From: Gamsiella multidivaricata
Lineage: Eukaryota > Mortierellomycota > Mortierellomycetes > Mortierellales > Mortierellaceae
Reading direction: 5' to 3'
DNA length: 64,000 nucleotides
Assembly (NCBI RefSeq): GCF_025024155.1
Contig: NW_026251781.1
Location: 117,146-181,145 of the forward strand
Shown: positions 32,260-43,890 of the stretch, piece by piece
How the letters are laid out: each line of letters begins with the position of its first letter
How positions within the stretch are numbered: position 1 is the first letter of the stretch
Program-made: the position numbers and the translations under genes
The notes under the pieces: model-generated
Told to the model about the DNA's origin: nothing
Database searches by the model: none
Seen by the model: the letters and a program-made list of their open reading frames with translations, nothing else

Positions 32260-33849
32260 ATGACACTGCGCATCATCCACCGGCACCATCGACTGCAGCA
32301 TCTCCATCTCTCCCCCCACTCCAATGTCTTCCTTGGATCCCTCTTCTTCGTCCAAGCCCATGTTCACTCCTGGAGGCACCACCAGGCCGCCCTGACAGGA
32401 CAACAGATCAGACCGTTCTTCTTCACGTCCTCCTATCGATCTAACCATCTCGCACTTACACAGTCAGATTCAATACCATCATCCGATACTCCTACGCCAT
32501 CACAAACAGTGCGACTTCGCATCGATTCAGCAGGACACAAGCGAAACAGCTTGTCCTGGACGCCTGAAGCCGACTCAATCCTTCTCGACCTCCGTGCAAA
32601 AGGCCAGACCTGGGCGCAAATCGGGGAGGTCCTCGGCAAGTCTCGTCAAGCCTGTAATCGCCGATTCGATTCTGTCATCGACCCCAACAACGGAGCCTCC
32701 TTCTGGACCCTTCATCCCGAAAAGAACCATGCCCTCAAACAGCTCGTAGCCGAGGGACAGGGCTGGAAGCACATTGCAGATCAATTGGGGACCAAGGCCT
32801 CTGCATGCGAAAAGCAATGGAGACTCCTGGAACGTGAGCGCATTCTGGCAGAGGAACTTGTGAACAAGGAACGAAGCCAGGACACGACAACGCTTTCGGA
32901 GGAGAGATTGAGACATCGATTTAGAACTGCGGACGTGCATTTGCTCAAGAAGGCCGTGGCTGAACGTGGATCTGATCAATGGGACTTAATCGCGACTGAT
33001 ATCTTCGAATCAAGGTATACTGCCGCCTATTTACGATATCAACATGCCAGGCTAGAACGCATGCGGAGGGTTTGGACCGAGCAGCAGGATCGCGATCTTT
33101 ATCAAGCAATGACAGATTGGCACAGTCGCAAACGACTACCGACGGCAGTAGCGACATTTCAATCGGTAGTAGACACTCTGACGCAGAGCGAGTGGGACAC
33201 AGTGGCGCGTAGTTTGACAGGAGAACACACGGCCCTAGAGTGCAGGGAACGATGGCTCAGGATGCAGTTGAAAGGAACAAGGCAGCGTAAAAGTCTTCTC
33301 GATACCACATCGACCGACAATACCGTGAAATCGATGACTTCAGTAACGAAGCAGGGGGGGAAACGGGAGATATGGACCGCGGAGCAAAGTCAACGACTCG
33401 TATCTATCATTAAGAGCATGGAGAATCTCGAGGGCGGAGTGCTCGAGTGGGACAAGATCTCGAAACGAATGAATGGCGAGTTCACGAAAGTGCAGTGCAA
33501 GTCTCGCTGGACCCGCATGATGAAACAGGCCCAGTACTCAAGTACCGGACCTTGGGATGAGGAGGAGATCGAGAACTTGATCAGGGGAGTGGTAGAAATG
33601 GGCGATAAATGGACTGAGATCAGTCGTAAATGGGTTCCTGGACGGACACCGACATATGTCCAAGCCAAGTGGAAATCGATCGCAAGCAAGCTGAAGAAAG
33701 AGATGGTGATCCGGAGATGGACATGGCAGCAAGTCTGCGTGGAGACCTTTGGAGAAACGAGCGGCAAAGTACTGGGCGAGTTATCTTCTAGTCGGCCACA
33801 CCTATGTGCAATACCTGAACAACAAATCCACTTTGAAAATAAAGGATAA
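32260..33849 (+). CDS. Multi-repeat Myb/SANT-domain protein, possibly mitochondrial
   Basis: The first usable ATG is at 32260, giving 529 residues without introns; the frame opens earlier but only on a TTG. At least four Myb/SANT-like repeats follow: SWTPEADSILLDLRAKGQTW at about 98, then FWTLHPEKNHALKQLV, RTADVHLLKKAVAERGSDQW, VWTEQQDRDLYQAM, IWTAEQSQRLVSIIKSMEN and PWDEEEIENLIRGVV. Conserved W residues end each unit (CEKQWR, CRERWLRM, CKSRWTRM). The first 65 residues lack acids, are rich in His and Arg, and end in PFFFTSSYRS, which resembles a mitochondrial presequence. Related multi-Myb proteins are frequent in Mortierella; the DNA target is unknown. The stop overlaps an AATAAA-like signal. 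Confidence 0.8.
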   Translation: MTLRIIHRHHRLQHLHLSPHSNVFLGSLFFVQAHVHSWRHHQAALTGQQIRPFFFTSSYRSNHLALTQSDSIPSSDTPTPSQTVRLRIDSAGHKRNSLSWTPEADSILLDLRAKGQTWAQIGEVLGKSRQACNRRFDSVIDPNNGASFWTLHPEKNHALKQLVAEGQGWKHIADQLGTKASACEKQWRLLERERILAEELVNKERSQDTTTLSEERLRHRFRTADVHLLKKAVAERGSDQWDLIATDIFESRYTAAYLRYQHARLERMRRVWTEQQDRDLYQAMTDWHSRKRLPTAVATFQSVVDTLTQSEWDTVARSLTGEHTALECRERWLRMQLKGTRQRKSLLDTTSTDNTVKSMTSVTKQGGKREIWTAEQSQRLVSIIKSMENLEGGVLEWDKISKRMNGEFTKVQCKSRWTRMMKQAQYSSTGPWDEEEIENLIRGVVEMGDKWTEISRKWVPGRTPTYVQAKWKSIASKLKKEMVIRRWTWQQVCVETFGETSGKVLGELSSSRPHLCAIPEQQIHFENKG

Positions 33850-34059
33850 TAATGGATAATCGAGGTGTTTATTCTCTATGCTTTTGCATTTTAAACATTT
33901 TAAACGGAAATGACTGAAAAGGTGGTTGACATGATGGTATAGTTGCGCACAGACGCCTCTGCTGTCGCAATAAAAGACAATATCAACCTGGCCTGTGCAC
34001 AAAAAGCTAGGTTCTCGCTGGTAAGGATGTCAAAAGGGCCTGGTTGCCCTTGCTGACCA

Positions 34060-35619
34060 TTATGCGTCGTCGTTTTTGCTGGCGATGGCCTTGGTGCTCT
34101 GCGAACCTGGCCTCATCAATTGCTTCATCTTCTCAACCTCCTCTCGTGCAGTTGCGACCCTCCTTTCGACCGTATCCTTCGCCTGATCCACCATCAACTG
34201 CGCCTTGGCGGTCATTTCCTTTGAACGCTGCTGGATCTCTGCGCTAGACTTTTCAATGATTTCGGTCGACAGCTTTTGGACCTCCTCGGCGCGGAACTGC
34301 AGGTAGCCCGAGGTCTGATTGGCAGTGTGAAGGAATCCTCCTGCGCTAGTCAATACTGAGCCAAGGACATTGCTACAAAAACCAAATGCAAGCAAAGCTA
34401 GCGTGTCAGATGGGCTTGTCCGATAAAATGAATTACAGGAAGTGTGAGACGCAAGATATTTTTATACGTACCGGACAACATGATCATACCACCATCCAAG
34501 CAAAGGCATGCTTTGAACGATGCCCTCAAGAGTCCACGAATCTTGGTGGCTGTAGATCATCAAACCGTGAGGTGTGTCTCTGAAATGAAGGGTCGTTGTT
34601 GCTGGCACTTGCAGGTGAAGAAGTGGGAAAACGCGTGGCCGCAAGTTTTGGACAAGCGAGATGATAGCGGTATGTCCACTACGAGTAACAAATCGTGAAT
34701 ATTGTTAGTGACATTCATCCTTGCGCTTACCGAGATCGTCGCCTGCGTCGATTCATCAGTGTCTTTTCCTGTCGACTTACTCAAAGACAATGTTTGTCAC
34801 TTCTGGTTCATCCTTATTGAGCGACGTCCAAACACGGAAGACCTTTCGAATGTTGTATCGTCCCTCGACCGTCAATGCAGGATGCACATATCTATAAAAA
34901 TACAGCATGATCAATAAATCATTAGAAGTCAAGATATTCCAGTTCACCCCCTAAACCAATATAGGACATTAATCATGCGCAGTGACACCGCCGAAATCGA
35001 TCGATTTGCGTGCATCGAGGAAAAAGCACATTTGTAGGCGGCAGGAAAGTCAATCCCACCTGAGTACTACAGGACCCCCTATCCCAGGAGGTAAACGAAC
35101 GAGGACTACATCACTGTATAAAACACTGCCCCAATATCGACGATCATCATAAACACGATCATTATACGTACTTGGCATCGTCCGTAAAGAAGTCTTCAAG
35201 GATCTCCTTGTGCATCTCTTCATCGTAGCTGGTCAGGCGATTGGCTAGCCACCAGATGAATTCCATGTTCCTTTCTTGAGACCGAGGAACGAACACATAT
35301 TCAGACGAACAGAAAAGAAGACCAAGCACACGGTTAGCACGCTGCGTTCAACGTAATTGATCGGTAAAGATCGAGGGAGTAAGGCGGGTTCAATGCAGCT
35401 CTGCTTGATGCGGTGGAGTAGAGATAAAGGAGACACGAGAGGATCGCTGTTTGCAAATAGTAGTCCCTGCTGTTGTAACACCAAAACAGAGAGCACGATG
35501 TGTGGATTCATAGTGGTCCTACCAATGACTGCATCGTGGTTGTTGCTGCTGATATTGCTCATGCCACTGATGCTGCTTCGGGAGGAGGAGCCATAGCTAC
35601 GGTTGGAGGAGGTGCCCAT
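34060..35619 (-). CDS. SigF-like NTF2-like domain protein
   Basis: Five exons, 35619-35523, 35274-35172, 34891-34781, 34678-34472 and 34372-34060, give 276 residues with closing phases. A Ser-rich start precedes an NTF2/SnoaL-like fold: MEFIWWLANRLTSYDEE, then YVHPALTVEGRYNIRKVFRV, HTAIISLVQNLRPRVFPLL and DSWTLEGIVQSMPLLGWWYD. The second acceptor is an unusual CAAG. After the fold comes a short hydrophobic stretch (VLGSVLTSAGGFL) and an 80-residue charged helix, probably coiled coil (RAEEVQKLSTEIIEKSSAEI). Fungal proteins with this domain are named SigF-like after an aspergillus gene. The biochemical role is unknown; the hydrophobic stretch suggests membrane contact. Confidence 0.78.
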
Positions 35620-37809
35620 GTTGCTTTTGAGTGGAATGTATTTGGGAGTTGATTGAAGAGGGATGGGAATGGACTGATTCGAGTGAGAGGAGAACGGATA
35701 AAGAAGGTTCACAAACTCTACAAGGTGTGACGAGCAGGGTTTTTTTTGTGGAGAAGGAGAAATGTTGCAGGTGGAAGATGGAAGGGGCGAGGAAGGGAAG
35801 AGAAAACGGATCGATAAGAAAGAGAAGAAAGAGGAGCGACGGGAATGTCGAGGTGAAAGAGGGAGAGGGTGTTGGTCAGGGTCTTTTGTCTTCTTGTCAA
35901 TGACGAACGCAATCTGGATAGTGTGCCATGGTAAGAGTAAGAGTGCGACACTGCATGAAATGCATATAAAATGGCCTGATGCTGGGGCAGATGGCGGCCC
36001 TCACCTCTCTCAGTTGCTCTTGTTTTTTTTGTCCATCTATCCTCACCCCAACGCTTTCCTCTTTCGTATTTTTCTTCTTACCCGCTGCGTCTAAAAAAAT
36101 TTACTATCAAGTGGAAACTGGCACGACAGAAAGGACTCTGATTCCTGTCCCTGTCTGGTTACACGTCCGTTGATAGAAGAGAGAATAAGGGGATCATCGG
36201 AAATGCAGCCTTGAAGGAAAAGAGGGACTTCCTCTTGCCCGGGATCGCAGTGCAAGAAAAAAGGATAATCAGCAATAGCGTTCCCCCCCTCACCTGCGGA
36301 CTTCAATCGACGTTCAGACCAGCACCACAAACATGTCGTTTCCTCCTCTTCTTCCGTCGCGTGCACCCTGTGCTGTACCGCTGTCGAGCACTGCTTTGCT
36401 TATCGCCGGGTGCAGCGGAGTAAACTAAAACACAAAAACGACGGGACAGAGCAGGGGAAGAGCTCACTAAAGTTTCTGGCCCGCACGTCGATCTCCTCAT
36501 TGCATCCCTTTGCTTACGCGACCTGCATGTTCCTGAATCCCGTCTTCATTGTGTACCACCACTCAGGATGACTCTAATATTCTCTGCAGATTGAGGCCCA
36601 ACAATTTGTCGTGCTTTGTCAGTCGCGCCTCTTCCCTTGGTTTGGATCGTTCGTGCGACCCTACCACAACATAGCCATAACCACTTGGGAAGGTGGGAAG
36701 AATATACCGCCCTCCCCGTCCATCTTCTTTGCAGCACTAGCACTGGATCGTACAATGTACTAACATATTGGCCACGCGGCCAAACTATAAAACCACAGAC
36801 GCTCCATGACAAAAAATAGTAAACAGTAAGCATAAGCATAGACACTCATTCCTAGGAGATTTTTTATTACCATGTCTAGGAAAGTTGAACCGTGCCAACT
36901 CCACTCTAAAGATCCTGCTGTATGTACTCAGCTCGAAGCACCAAGATACGCACTATCCAGCGCGCCTTCCTGTTTATGGGCTGCCTCTTATTAAATGGAT
37001 CGTAAGCTGCTCTGCGATATCTGTCTATTTGCAGCCCATCCTGTTGCTCCAGTGTGAATCCCTTGTCCTTATAATCATCAAAGACTGACGGAGGATGTGA
37101 GGCGATGTGATCTGCTGTTGAGGAATCATCCCGTTGTTCACTGAAGGAGGTGCCTCGAGGCTCTGTCTTCACAAACATCTGGATCTAAGGACGCTGTGAA
37201 GTTGCATTTTGAAGTGATGAAAAAAGATCCCCCTTGACAGTTTCTCGAGATGAAACAAGTAGGGATATGCTGAGATGTGTCTTGCGCCAACGATGAATGT
37301 TAGCACGACTAGAGTCGCCTCAGCGAGTCTCATGGTTGCAATGGGCACGGCGGAGACACTGGCCTTGACTGGTGAGTCGGAAAGAGGATTGGCTGACCAT
37401 CGAGTCTCCCTGACCACATGCCCTTGGACGACATCACCCGCACTGTGTCCAAACGTGCAAATGTCCTCTGCGCGTGAACGCGAGGATGCCCCATAAATGC
37501 ACATGTCCTTTCCTGAAGGAGTGGACATGTCATTTGGCGGGTACTCCCTCCTTTTCTTCAGCAGCAGGTGAGCAGCTGAAGAAGCGTGATCAACAGCTTC
37601 CTTGCAGTGCTATCGGTGCTATAGGCCTACTGTGGTTGCCACCAATAATACACATGAACAAAAATAAATTCGTGCCCCCTTTTGTTCCCAAGCAGATGCC
37701 ATTCTTCTTCTTCTTCTTCTCCTTTATATTCATATCCCTCCCCATCGCATTCCATAGCCTCTGCCAACTATCGACAGGAGCAAGAGAAAGAGGAAGAAGA
37801 ACAAGTCCC
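35620..37809. other. Gene-poor region, 2.2 kb
   Basis: Promoter of the SigF-like gene and 5' region of the M28 protease. It contains a TATAAAA word near 35965, GA-rich DNA at 35760-35880, and a minus-strand 54-codon ORF (37169-37333) with a signal-peptide-like start. Pyrimidine-rich sequence with CTT repeats lies at 37690-37740. No convincing larger gene is seen. Confidence 0.5.
37169..37333 (-). CDS. Possible small secreted peptide (weak)
   Basis: An ATG-initiated 54-codon frame starts MRLAEATLVVLTFIVGARHI and has a cut-like SAYP, a credible signal peptide. The rest is short and without pattern. A one-base shift at a run of five G bases would instead give a 30-residue stretch containing two Cys and one N-glycosylation motif. 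Either an unseen intron, a broken gene or chance would explain this. Confidence 0.2.
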   Translation of the reverse strand: MRLAEATLVVLTFIVGARHISAYPYLFHLEKLSRGIFFHHFKMQLHSVLRSRCL

Positions 37810-40800
37810 ATGGCATCTCTGGCCGACACTGCGCTCAAACAGCGCCATATCAGCCTTCTTAAGAGCACTGACGACCATACACCCCACCGTCATTATCACA
37901 GCAACGCAGACTTTGACGACAAACACCACCACATTGAACATGACCTCAATAAGAAGCACCTCGGGAGGTACAAGAGTGGCCTACATGCCCTTTACTCTAA
38001 CTTGAACCAGCACCACCCTCGCCTCTCAGCATGGCTCCTCTACCTGGCCTTCCTTTTTACACTCGCCTTCGTGGCCTTCCAAGTCCACTACGCCTTGCCA
38101 ACACCAGTTTCATCTGAAGAAGGCGCCATCATTGACCCTGTGACGGGCCAGTACAGATTTTCGGAGGAGAATGTCCGAAGGGTTGTAAGACATCTTTCAG
38201 AGGATATTGGCTACAGAATTGTAGGGACAGAGCAGGACCTGGAGACGCAGGCGTACTTGGTCAGGGAGCTCACCGTCCTTAGGGAGCAGGCACAGAGGGA
38301 GAGCACCAAAAGATCCGGTGCAGAAACGGAGATGCAGCTGCCCAAGTTTGATATGTGGGTCCAGGTGGCAGATGGGTCGCACCAGTTTGACTTCATGTCC
38401 AAAGGTAATGAGCAATATAACCAGATGTCTTTGTAATTTTTCTGGGTATCACGGGGACTCTCGCCGACATGATTGTCTCGGATGGGTTTTTTGGCCTAAT
38501 TCACTATTGCAGCTCATGAGGGCCATTTTCTATCTACGTGTAACCGCTGAAACTGTTTGTATGAGGGCACACTCACCGATCCAAGCCGCTCACATGGGCT
38601 GTGCTTTCTGCAAATCTAACAACTTACTTTATTCTCCCTCCGCTGACGGCGACGCGATATTGGAATAGTGGTCATGAAGATGTATACCAACATGACGAAC
38701 ATCATCGTGCGTCTCTCGTGCGGCCCCGAGTGCGACCAGAGCGCTATTCTGCTGAATGCCCATTACGATACGACATTGGGAAGCCCAGGAGCAGTCGATG
38801 ATGCTCTTCCGATCGGAGTTATGATGGAGCTTATTCGTATACTCAGCCAGCGTCCGGCACTCAGGAAGAACAGTCTAATCTTTTGTACGCGATGCCAAAC
38901 CCATGTCCCCTCTCTTATATTGCATTAATATATTGTTTGGAGTAGACAATTGAAATGCTAACATGCATAGACATTTTCGACATTTCTTTGTTTCATTCAA
39001 TAGTGTTTAATGGAGGGGAAGAGTCTCTTCAGGATGCTTCTCACTCCTTTATTACTACCCACGAGCTACGAAACACAATCCGTGCAGTCATCAATCTTGA
39101 GGGTTGCGGAACCACAGGCCCAGAGATCCTCTTTCAAGCCAACTCTCGGGCCATGATTGATGCCTACCGCAAAGTCCCATACCCCCATGGCACCGTCATG
39201 GGCAATGATCTGTTTACAACCGGGATTGTTCTTTCTGATACGGATTTTCGACAATTTGTGGATTACGGTAATCTGACAGGACTCGACATGGCCGTGTACA
39301 AAAACAGTTATCTGTACCATACGCATCTGGATCTCGACGGTTACATGGAGCAAGGCCTTCCGCAACATCTCGGAGAGAACACCCTGGCATTAGCGACGTA
39401 TTTGGCAGATGAAGTTGATCTTGCGGAGGGGTTGGAGCACACCAAAGCTGTGGTGTACTTTGATGTCCTTGGACAGTTTTTCGTCTCATACTCTATGGAG
39501 GCAGCAGTGTGGTCCCATGCAGTTGTCGGCGCGTTGGTCGTCTTCACATTGGTCATTGGCGCCAGTCGACCAACGGTGCGATCGATCACCTCGGTCCTGC
39601 TCTCCTTTGCTGCCGCATTACTGTCCCCTGTGCTATCGGCTTTTGTGATTCAAGCGCTTGGCAAATCCATGGTCTGGTTTTCGCACGAGTGGCTCCCGGT
39701 GATCATGTTTGGGCCCTTGGGGGCGGCAGGGATGCTGTCCATTCAGCTGGCATTTCACAGTAAGGAGTCGAGCCGAGGTGCGAATGAACTGAGTACACTT
39801 TCGGGCGTTCAGGTTGTATATACAGTTGTCATGGGGCTCGCTTCTCTACTCAGGATTGCCAGTAGCTACTTCCTGGCGATGTATTCGCTCTTTACAAGTG
39901 TGGCGTTGCTATTCAATTACAAGAGAACGATGGCACAGAGACGGGAACGCGGCTCAGGCATCGGTGGCATGGACTATGCTACGTATTTTGTGGCATCAGC
40001 GATTCAGACGCTTTATTTATCGCATTTGGGATTCAGTCTATTTGATCTCATCGTACCGCTGACAGGACGAATTGGCGTTGATGCGCCCGTCGATCATATC
40101 ATCGCAATTATGACAGGGTTCGGAGTCTTTTCGTTTAATCCTGCACTTCTTGCATTCTCGCACCGATTCGGCCGTGCCTCGCTACGAAGGATTGTCTCGG
40201 GACTCTTGATTTTTCAATTGGCGATACTCTTGGTCGCTGCGGTCCTGATGTCGCCCTACGATGTCCTGCATCCGAAGCGCATATTTGTTCAGCACCTTCG
40301 AAACATGTCTTCTGGCGAGTCACTCATGTATGTCGCTCACGCAGATCCGGGCCCATTTTACACACCGTACATCTCACAAATCGAGTCCCTTTTTGAGACC
40401 AAGTCTACCTTCAAGAGCGGGTCCGATAATCCGGGCGACTGGAACGCCATCTACCCGTTCAATCAGTTCCTGGACTCGTACGTCTTCGATACCGCGCCTT
40501 ATATTCGTAAGCACACGACCAACTCGACGCTCACAAACTCGGATGTTCCGCTCACAGAGCTAATCCAAGCCCCTCCAAAGCTCATCGCCGAGAACGTGTC
40601 GTACAATCCCGAGACAGGACTTCGAAAGCTTACCATCCTGTGCACTCATCCGAACTATATCTGGACGGTTACGACATTCGATGCAGATGTAGTCTCTTGG
40701 TCCATGCAGTTGGAAGTGCCCTCGAAGAAACGGTTTCGTTATGTGATCCGCAATGCAGGTGGATACTTGACGGATGGCTGGAGACTGGATCTAGAGTACC

Positions 40801-40991
40801 GGGCAAGTGGGCCGGACGACAGGCTACGCGTGGAGCTGACAGCGATGGAGACGGAAGGCTTTGGCAAGGACGTGGAGAGGGAACTTCAGGGCAGTGGAGA
40901 TGTTGGGGTGATGCGCAAGCTGGTCAAGGCACGTCCAGCCGATGTGAGTCTCACGTATTTCAGTGCTGTGCTTAGCAACTTTGAACTGTGA
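37810..40991 (+). CDS. PFF1: M28 family vacuolar/ER membrane metalloprotease (PFF1/ERMP1-like)
   Basis: Three exons, 37810-38404, 38669-38884 and 39004-40991, give 932 residues, both introns phase 1. I chose the ATG at 37810 (MASLADTALK) because the upstream frame is a phenylalanine-rich translation of a pyrimidine tract. A membrane anchor at about 75-95 (WLLYLAFLFTLAFVAFQVHY) precedes the M28 peptidase domain. Zinc ligands and catalytic residues are visible: NAHYDTTLGSPGAVDDA, FNGGEES, LSDTDFRQF and YHTHLDLDGY. At least six further membrane segments fill 380-650, followed by a lumenal C-terminal domain. The family includes yeast Pff1 (vacuole) and mammalian ERMP1 (ER). A polyadenylation signal lies 21 bp after the stop. 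Confidence 0.93.
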
Positions 40992-41011
40992 ACACAACAT
41001 ATAAGATATTG

Positions 41012-41017
41012 AATAAA
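41012..41017 (+). terminator. Polyadenylation signal AATAAA of the M28 protease gene
   Basis: Canonical AATAAA, 21 bp downstream of the stop codon. The next gene starts only about 150 bp further on. Confidence 0.6.
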
Positions 41018-41164
41018 CAGCACAAACATCCTGAACGGTCACTTGTTTGTTTGCCACTCAGTTCAAGGCAGAGGATGCACCATTAAACTGAATTCTAACA
41101 GCGTGCTCGCCAAAGACGATTGACTGATTCAACGGGGGACTCCAGGAACGACATTTCATCCGAC

Positions 41165-43587
41165 ATGAGGAGTCTGCACTTACCTAGTAACGATGACACG
41201 CAGCGTCTTGAACAGGCATTCCAGCTCATCTTTCAGAGCTCGCAAAGGGACTACTGCCAGCTGTGCAGGACCTTTCGGCCTCTGGGGGGGTTGCCGCAAG
41301 CATGGATGATCAAAGGGGATTCGGGAGCAGGTACACGACTCTGCTGGACTAGCCTTCAACTCATAAGCGGCGCCATCAATTATGTCATTGCGGAAGTCCT
41401 CGGAGCTGACACTGCTGAACGTCGTCATTAGGCAAGACATACCTTGGGGACGCGCTATGCAAGAAATATGGAGTCCAGTATACAGTGACTATCACCATAG
41501 GAGAATTGGCGGTTATGTATCCAGGCGACATGCTCAAGGGCCTTAAAACGTATCTCGGATCGATAAAGTACCACGCCAAATCTGTCGGTAGGGATTCGTC
41601 TTTCAAGGGCCCGCTTCCTTGCACCATTCCTCTGCTATGTTTTTCTCATGTCGTCTTGTATTATATCTCGATTATTGTTGAATATATTATAGTGATACTG
41701 GACAATATTGAACTCCTGTTCCCGCGAGAAGACGGCGATTTCGCACTCGTGTATGCATTCCAATCATGGATACAGGATCTTGCTGATCAAGAGAGCGTAT
41801 CGCAGAGCGTTTCATCCGCAGATGTGGCAATGAACGAGAGAGTGAGCCCGCGCGTCATGGTGCTAGGACTAACACAGGATTCCCGTGGATTGGACCCGTC
41901 GATCGCTTCCTTGTTTGATGACTCAATCGAGCTAGATATACCCACGCCAAAGGAGCGATACGTGATCCTGAAGACGTGCATGGTCAATCACAATATGACC
42001 ATCGCCTCGGTCTCGCTACCAGTAGCAGGGTCAGAAGAAACAAAAAAGAATACAGGATCAATAGAGAACCGTGATCCATTGGAGATGGTGTCGATGAAAT
42101 GTCACGGATATCTAGCTGCTGATCTGGATACCCTTTGTATACAAGCATCGGTTGTGGCGAACCGTCATGGGCGCGGCATGGACCAATTGGCGGCTGAGGA
42201 CTTTTTGGAGGCAATGAAGTCTATCAAAGTATCGGCACTCAGACAGAGTGCGAGTGCACAAAAGGTGGACCCTGTGCGTTGGTCCGATATCGGAGGACTG
42301 GAGGATGTCAAAGTAAGATTTTTCCGCCTCATAACTCTTTTACTATTTGGACTGGTATGAACGGTTCTGTTAGTTATACACTAATATTTGCTGTGCTCTG
42401 GTTCACAATTGCAGAAAACCCTGGAGGAATCAGTTATCTGGTTGTACAAACATGCGGAGGCGTATACACGCATGGGTATCAGCCCCTCTAAAGGAGTTTT
42501 GCTGTATGTATCTACTTTATCCGCTCGCATCTTTGTATTCTAGATAAACGGTAGAAGGCAGTAAACTCACTTCTCTTTTTGTTTTTGCGGCCGATTCACA
42601 GATACGGCCCTCCAGGAACAGGAAAAACACTTCTTGCAAAGGCCGTAGCGACAGAATCCGAGGCCAATTTTATGGCCGTGCTGATACCGGACCTCATCAA
42701 AGGCGAGGTTGGAGAATCCGAAAAGGCGATCGCAAAGGTGTTCAGGATGGCGACGAGATGCAGTCCCTGCATCGTGTTTTTAGACGAACTTGAGGCCATT
42801 TTTGGAACCAGGGAATCAAGTGGAGGACTCGGAAAGCAGGTATGGTCGGCGGACGGATCTTTTTGCCGACGATATGACGACTTCGCGTGAAATACTGATG
42901 CTTTTTATCTAACGGTCTCGTTCCGCTTGATGTATTTCCTACGTATAGCTCATCTCGCAGCTACTTTTGGAGATGGATAATTGCGGAGAGGGGGTCGTGA
43001 TTTTGGCTGCAACGAATCACCCAGAGGCCATCGACGCCTCTATATTGCGACCAGGTACAGATCGACTCGGAACTGATTAACGCGAACAGTATTCTGTAGT
43101 TCTCCTTTTCTAACAACCGCCTGTCCTTTCTTTTAATTCAAATCCGTGCTCAATAGGTCGCCTGGACAGACTGGTATACGTGCCTCCACCAACATTCGAT
43201 GAGCGCGTGGCCATTCTACAGATTTTGAAAGGAATGACGCAGATTTCGAACAATGTTGACTTGCGGACCGTGAGCAACTTGTCGAACAATTTCACGGGAG
43301 CGGACATGAAAGCCCTTGTTCGTAAAGCCGGTCTCTTTGCACTCAAGGCCAACAGGGTATACAAAGCGGGACCACTGCTGTATTTTTTTTTTTTTTTTTT
43401 TTTTTTTGCTCAGACTCGGGAAGCAAGAAATGGAAAGGCACGAGGACACTAACACCACAGCTGTTGTCATGTCCCTTTTTGAACATAGACTAGCATTGAG
43501 GCGCAGGATTTCTTTGCAGCAGCGTCTGAAGTACAGCCATCTGTCAGCCAATTTGGTCTTCTTCGGTACCAGCAGTTCCATCGGTAG
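41165..43587 (+). CDS. Type II AAA ATPase with degenerate D1 domain (AFG2/CDC48 group)
   Basis: Eight exons, 41165-41330, 41432-41587, 41693-42312, 42415-42503, 42602-42839, 42949-43054, 43157-43356 and 43489-43587, give 557 residues with closing phases. D1 keeps a Walker A (GDSGAGKT, across intron 1). Its Walker B reads VILDNIELL, with Asn in place of Glu, and the arginine-finger region reads SIASLFDDS instead of RRPGRFD. D2 is canonical: WSDIGGLEDVK, GPPGTGKT, CIVFLDELEAIF, AATNHPEAID and RPGRLDRLVYVPPP. The protein ends RYQQFHR. Only about 50 residues precede D1, so the usual N domain is absent or unrecognised. It is convergent with an AFG2B-like gene 303 bp away. The substrate is unknown; ribosome assembly or protein unfolding would fit the family. 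Confidence 0.85.
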
Positions 43588-43890
43588 ACCATCAGCAGAA
43601 CCGTTTAATAAAACAATCATTATCGGGTCTTTAACCACGTTTCCAGAGCAGATCTTTGGCCGCGGCACATCATTGAACTGTTGTTGTATTGGGTTTATCA
43701 CCGGCATAATGGACTCTGCAGCTCGTCTCGATACTGGCTAATATATAAAACGATCTTCACAGCGATGGCCCTCTTCATAGTACACGTCTTCGCTTCTATC
43801 GACAATAGCGAGAGCAATAAGCTGCCCCACTTTCCTCAAAGGTGTAATGTACATGTATTTTTATTATACAAAAAGGACGGCACTTGATCT
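43588..43890. other. Convergent intergenic region between two AAA genes
   Basis: Holds AATAAA for the plus-strand gene near 43606. ATAATAAAAA-like sequence near 43860 is seen on the minus strand and may serve the other gene. No other feature is seen. Confidence 0.5.

Noticed and set aside
42949..43587. AAA gene ending as a truncated pseudogene after LKANR
   Set aside because: After a GTATAC donor and a poly-T intron, an acceptor at 43487-43488 leads to a 33-codon exon ending RYQQFHR, a normal AFG2/Cdc48-type C-terminus.
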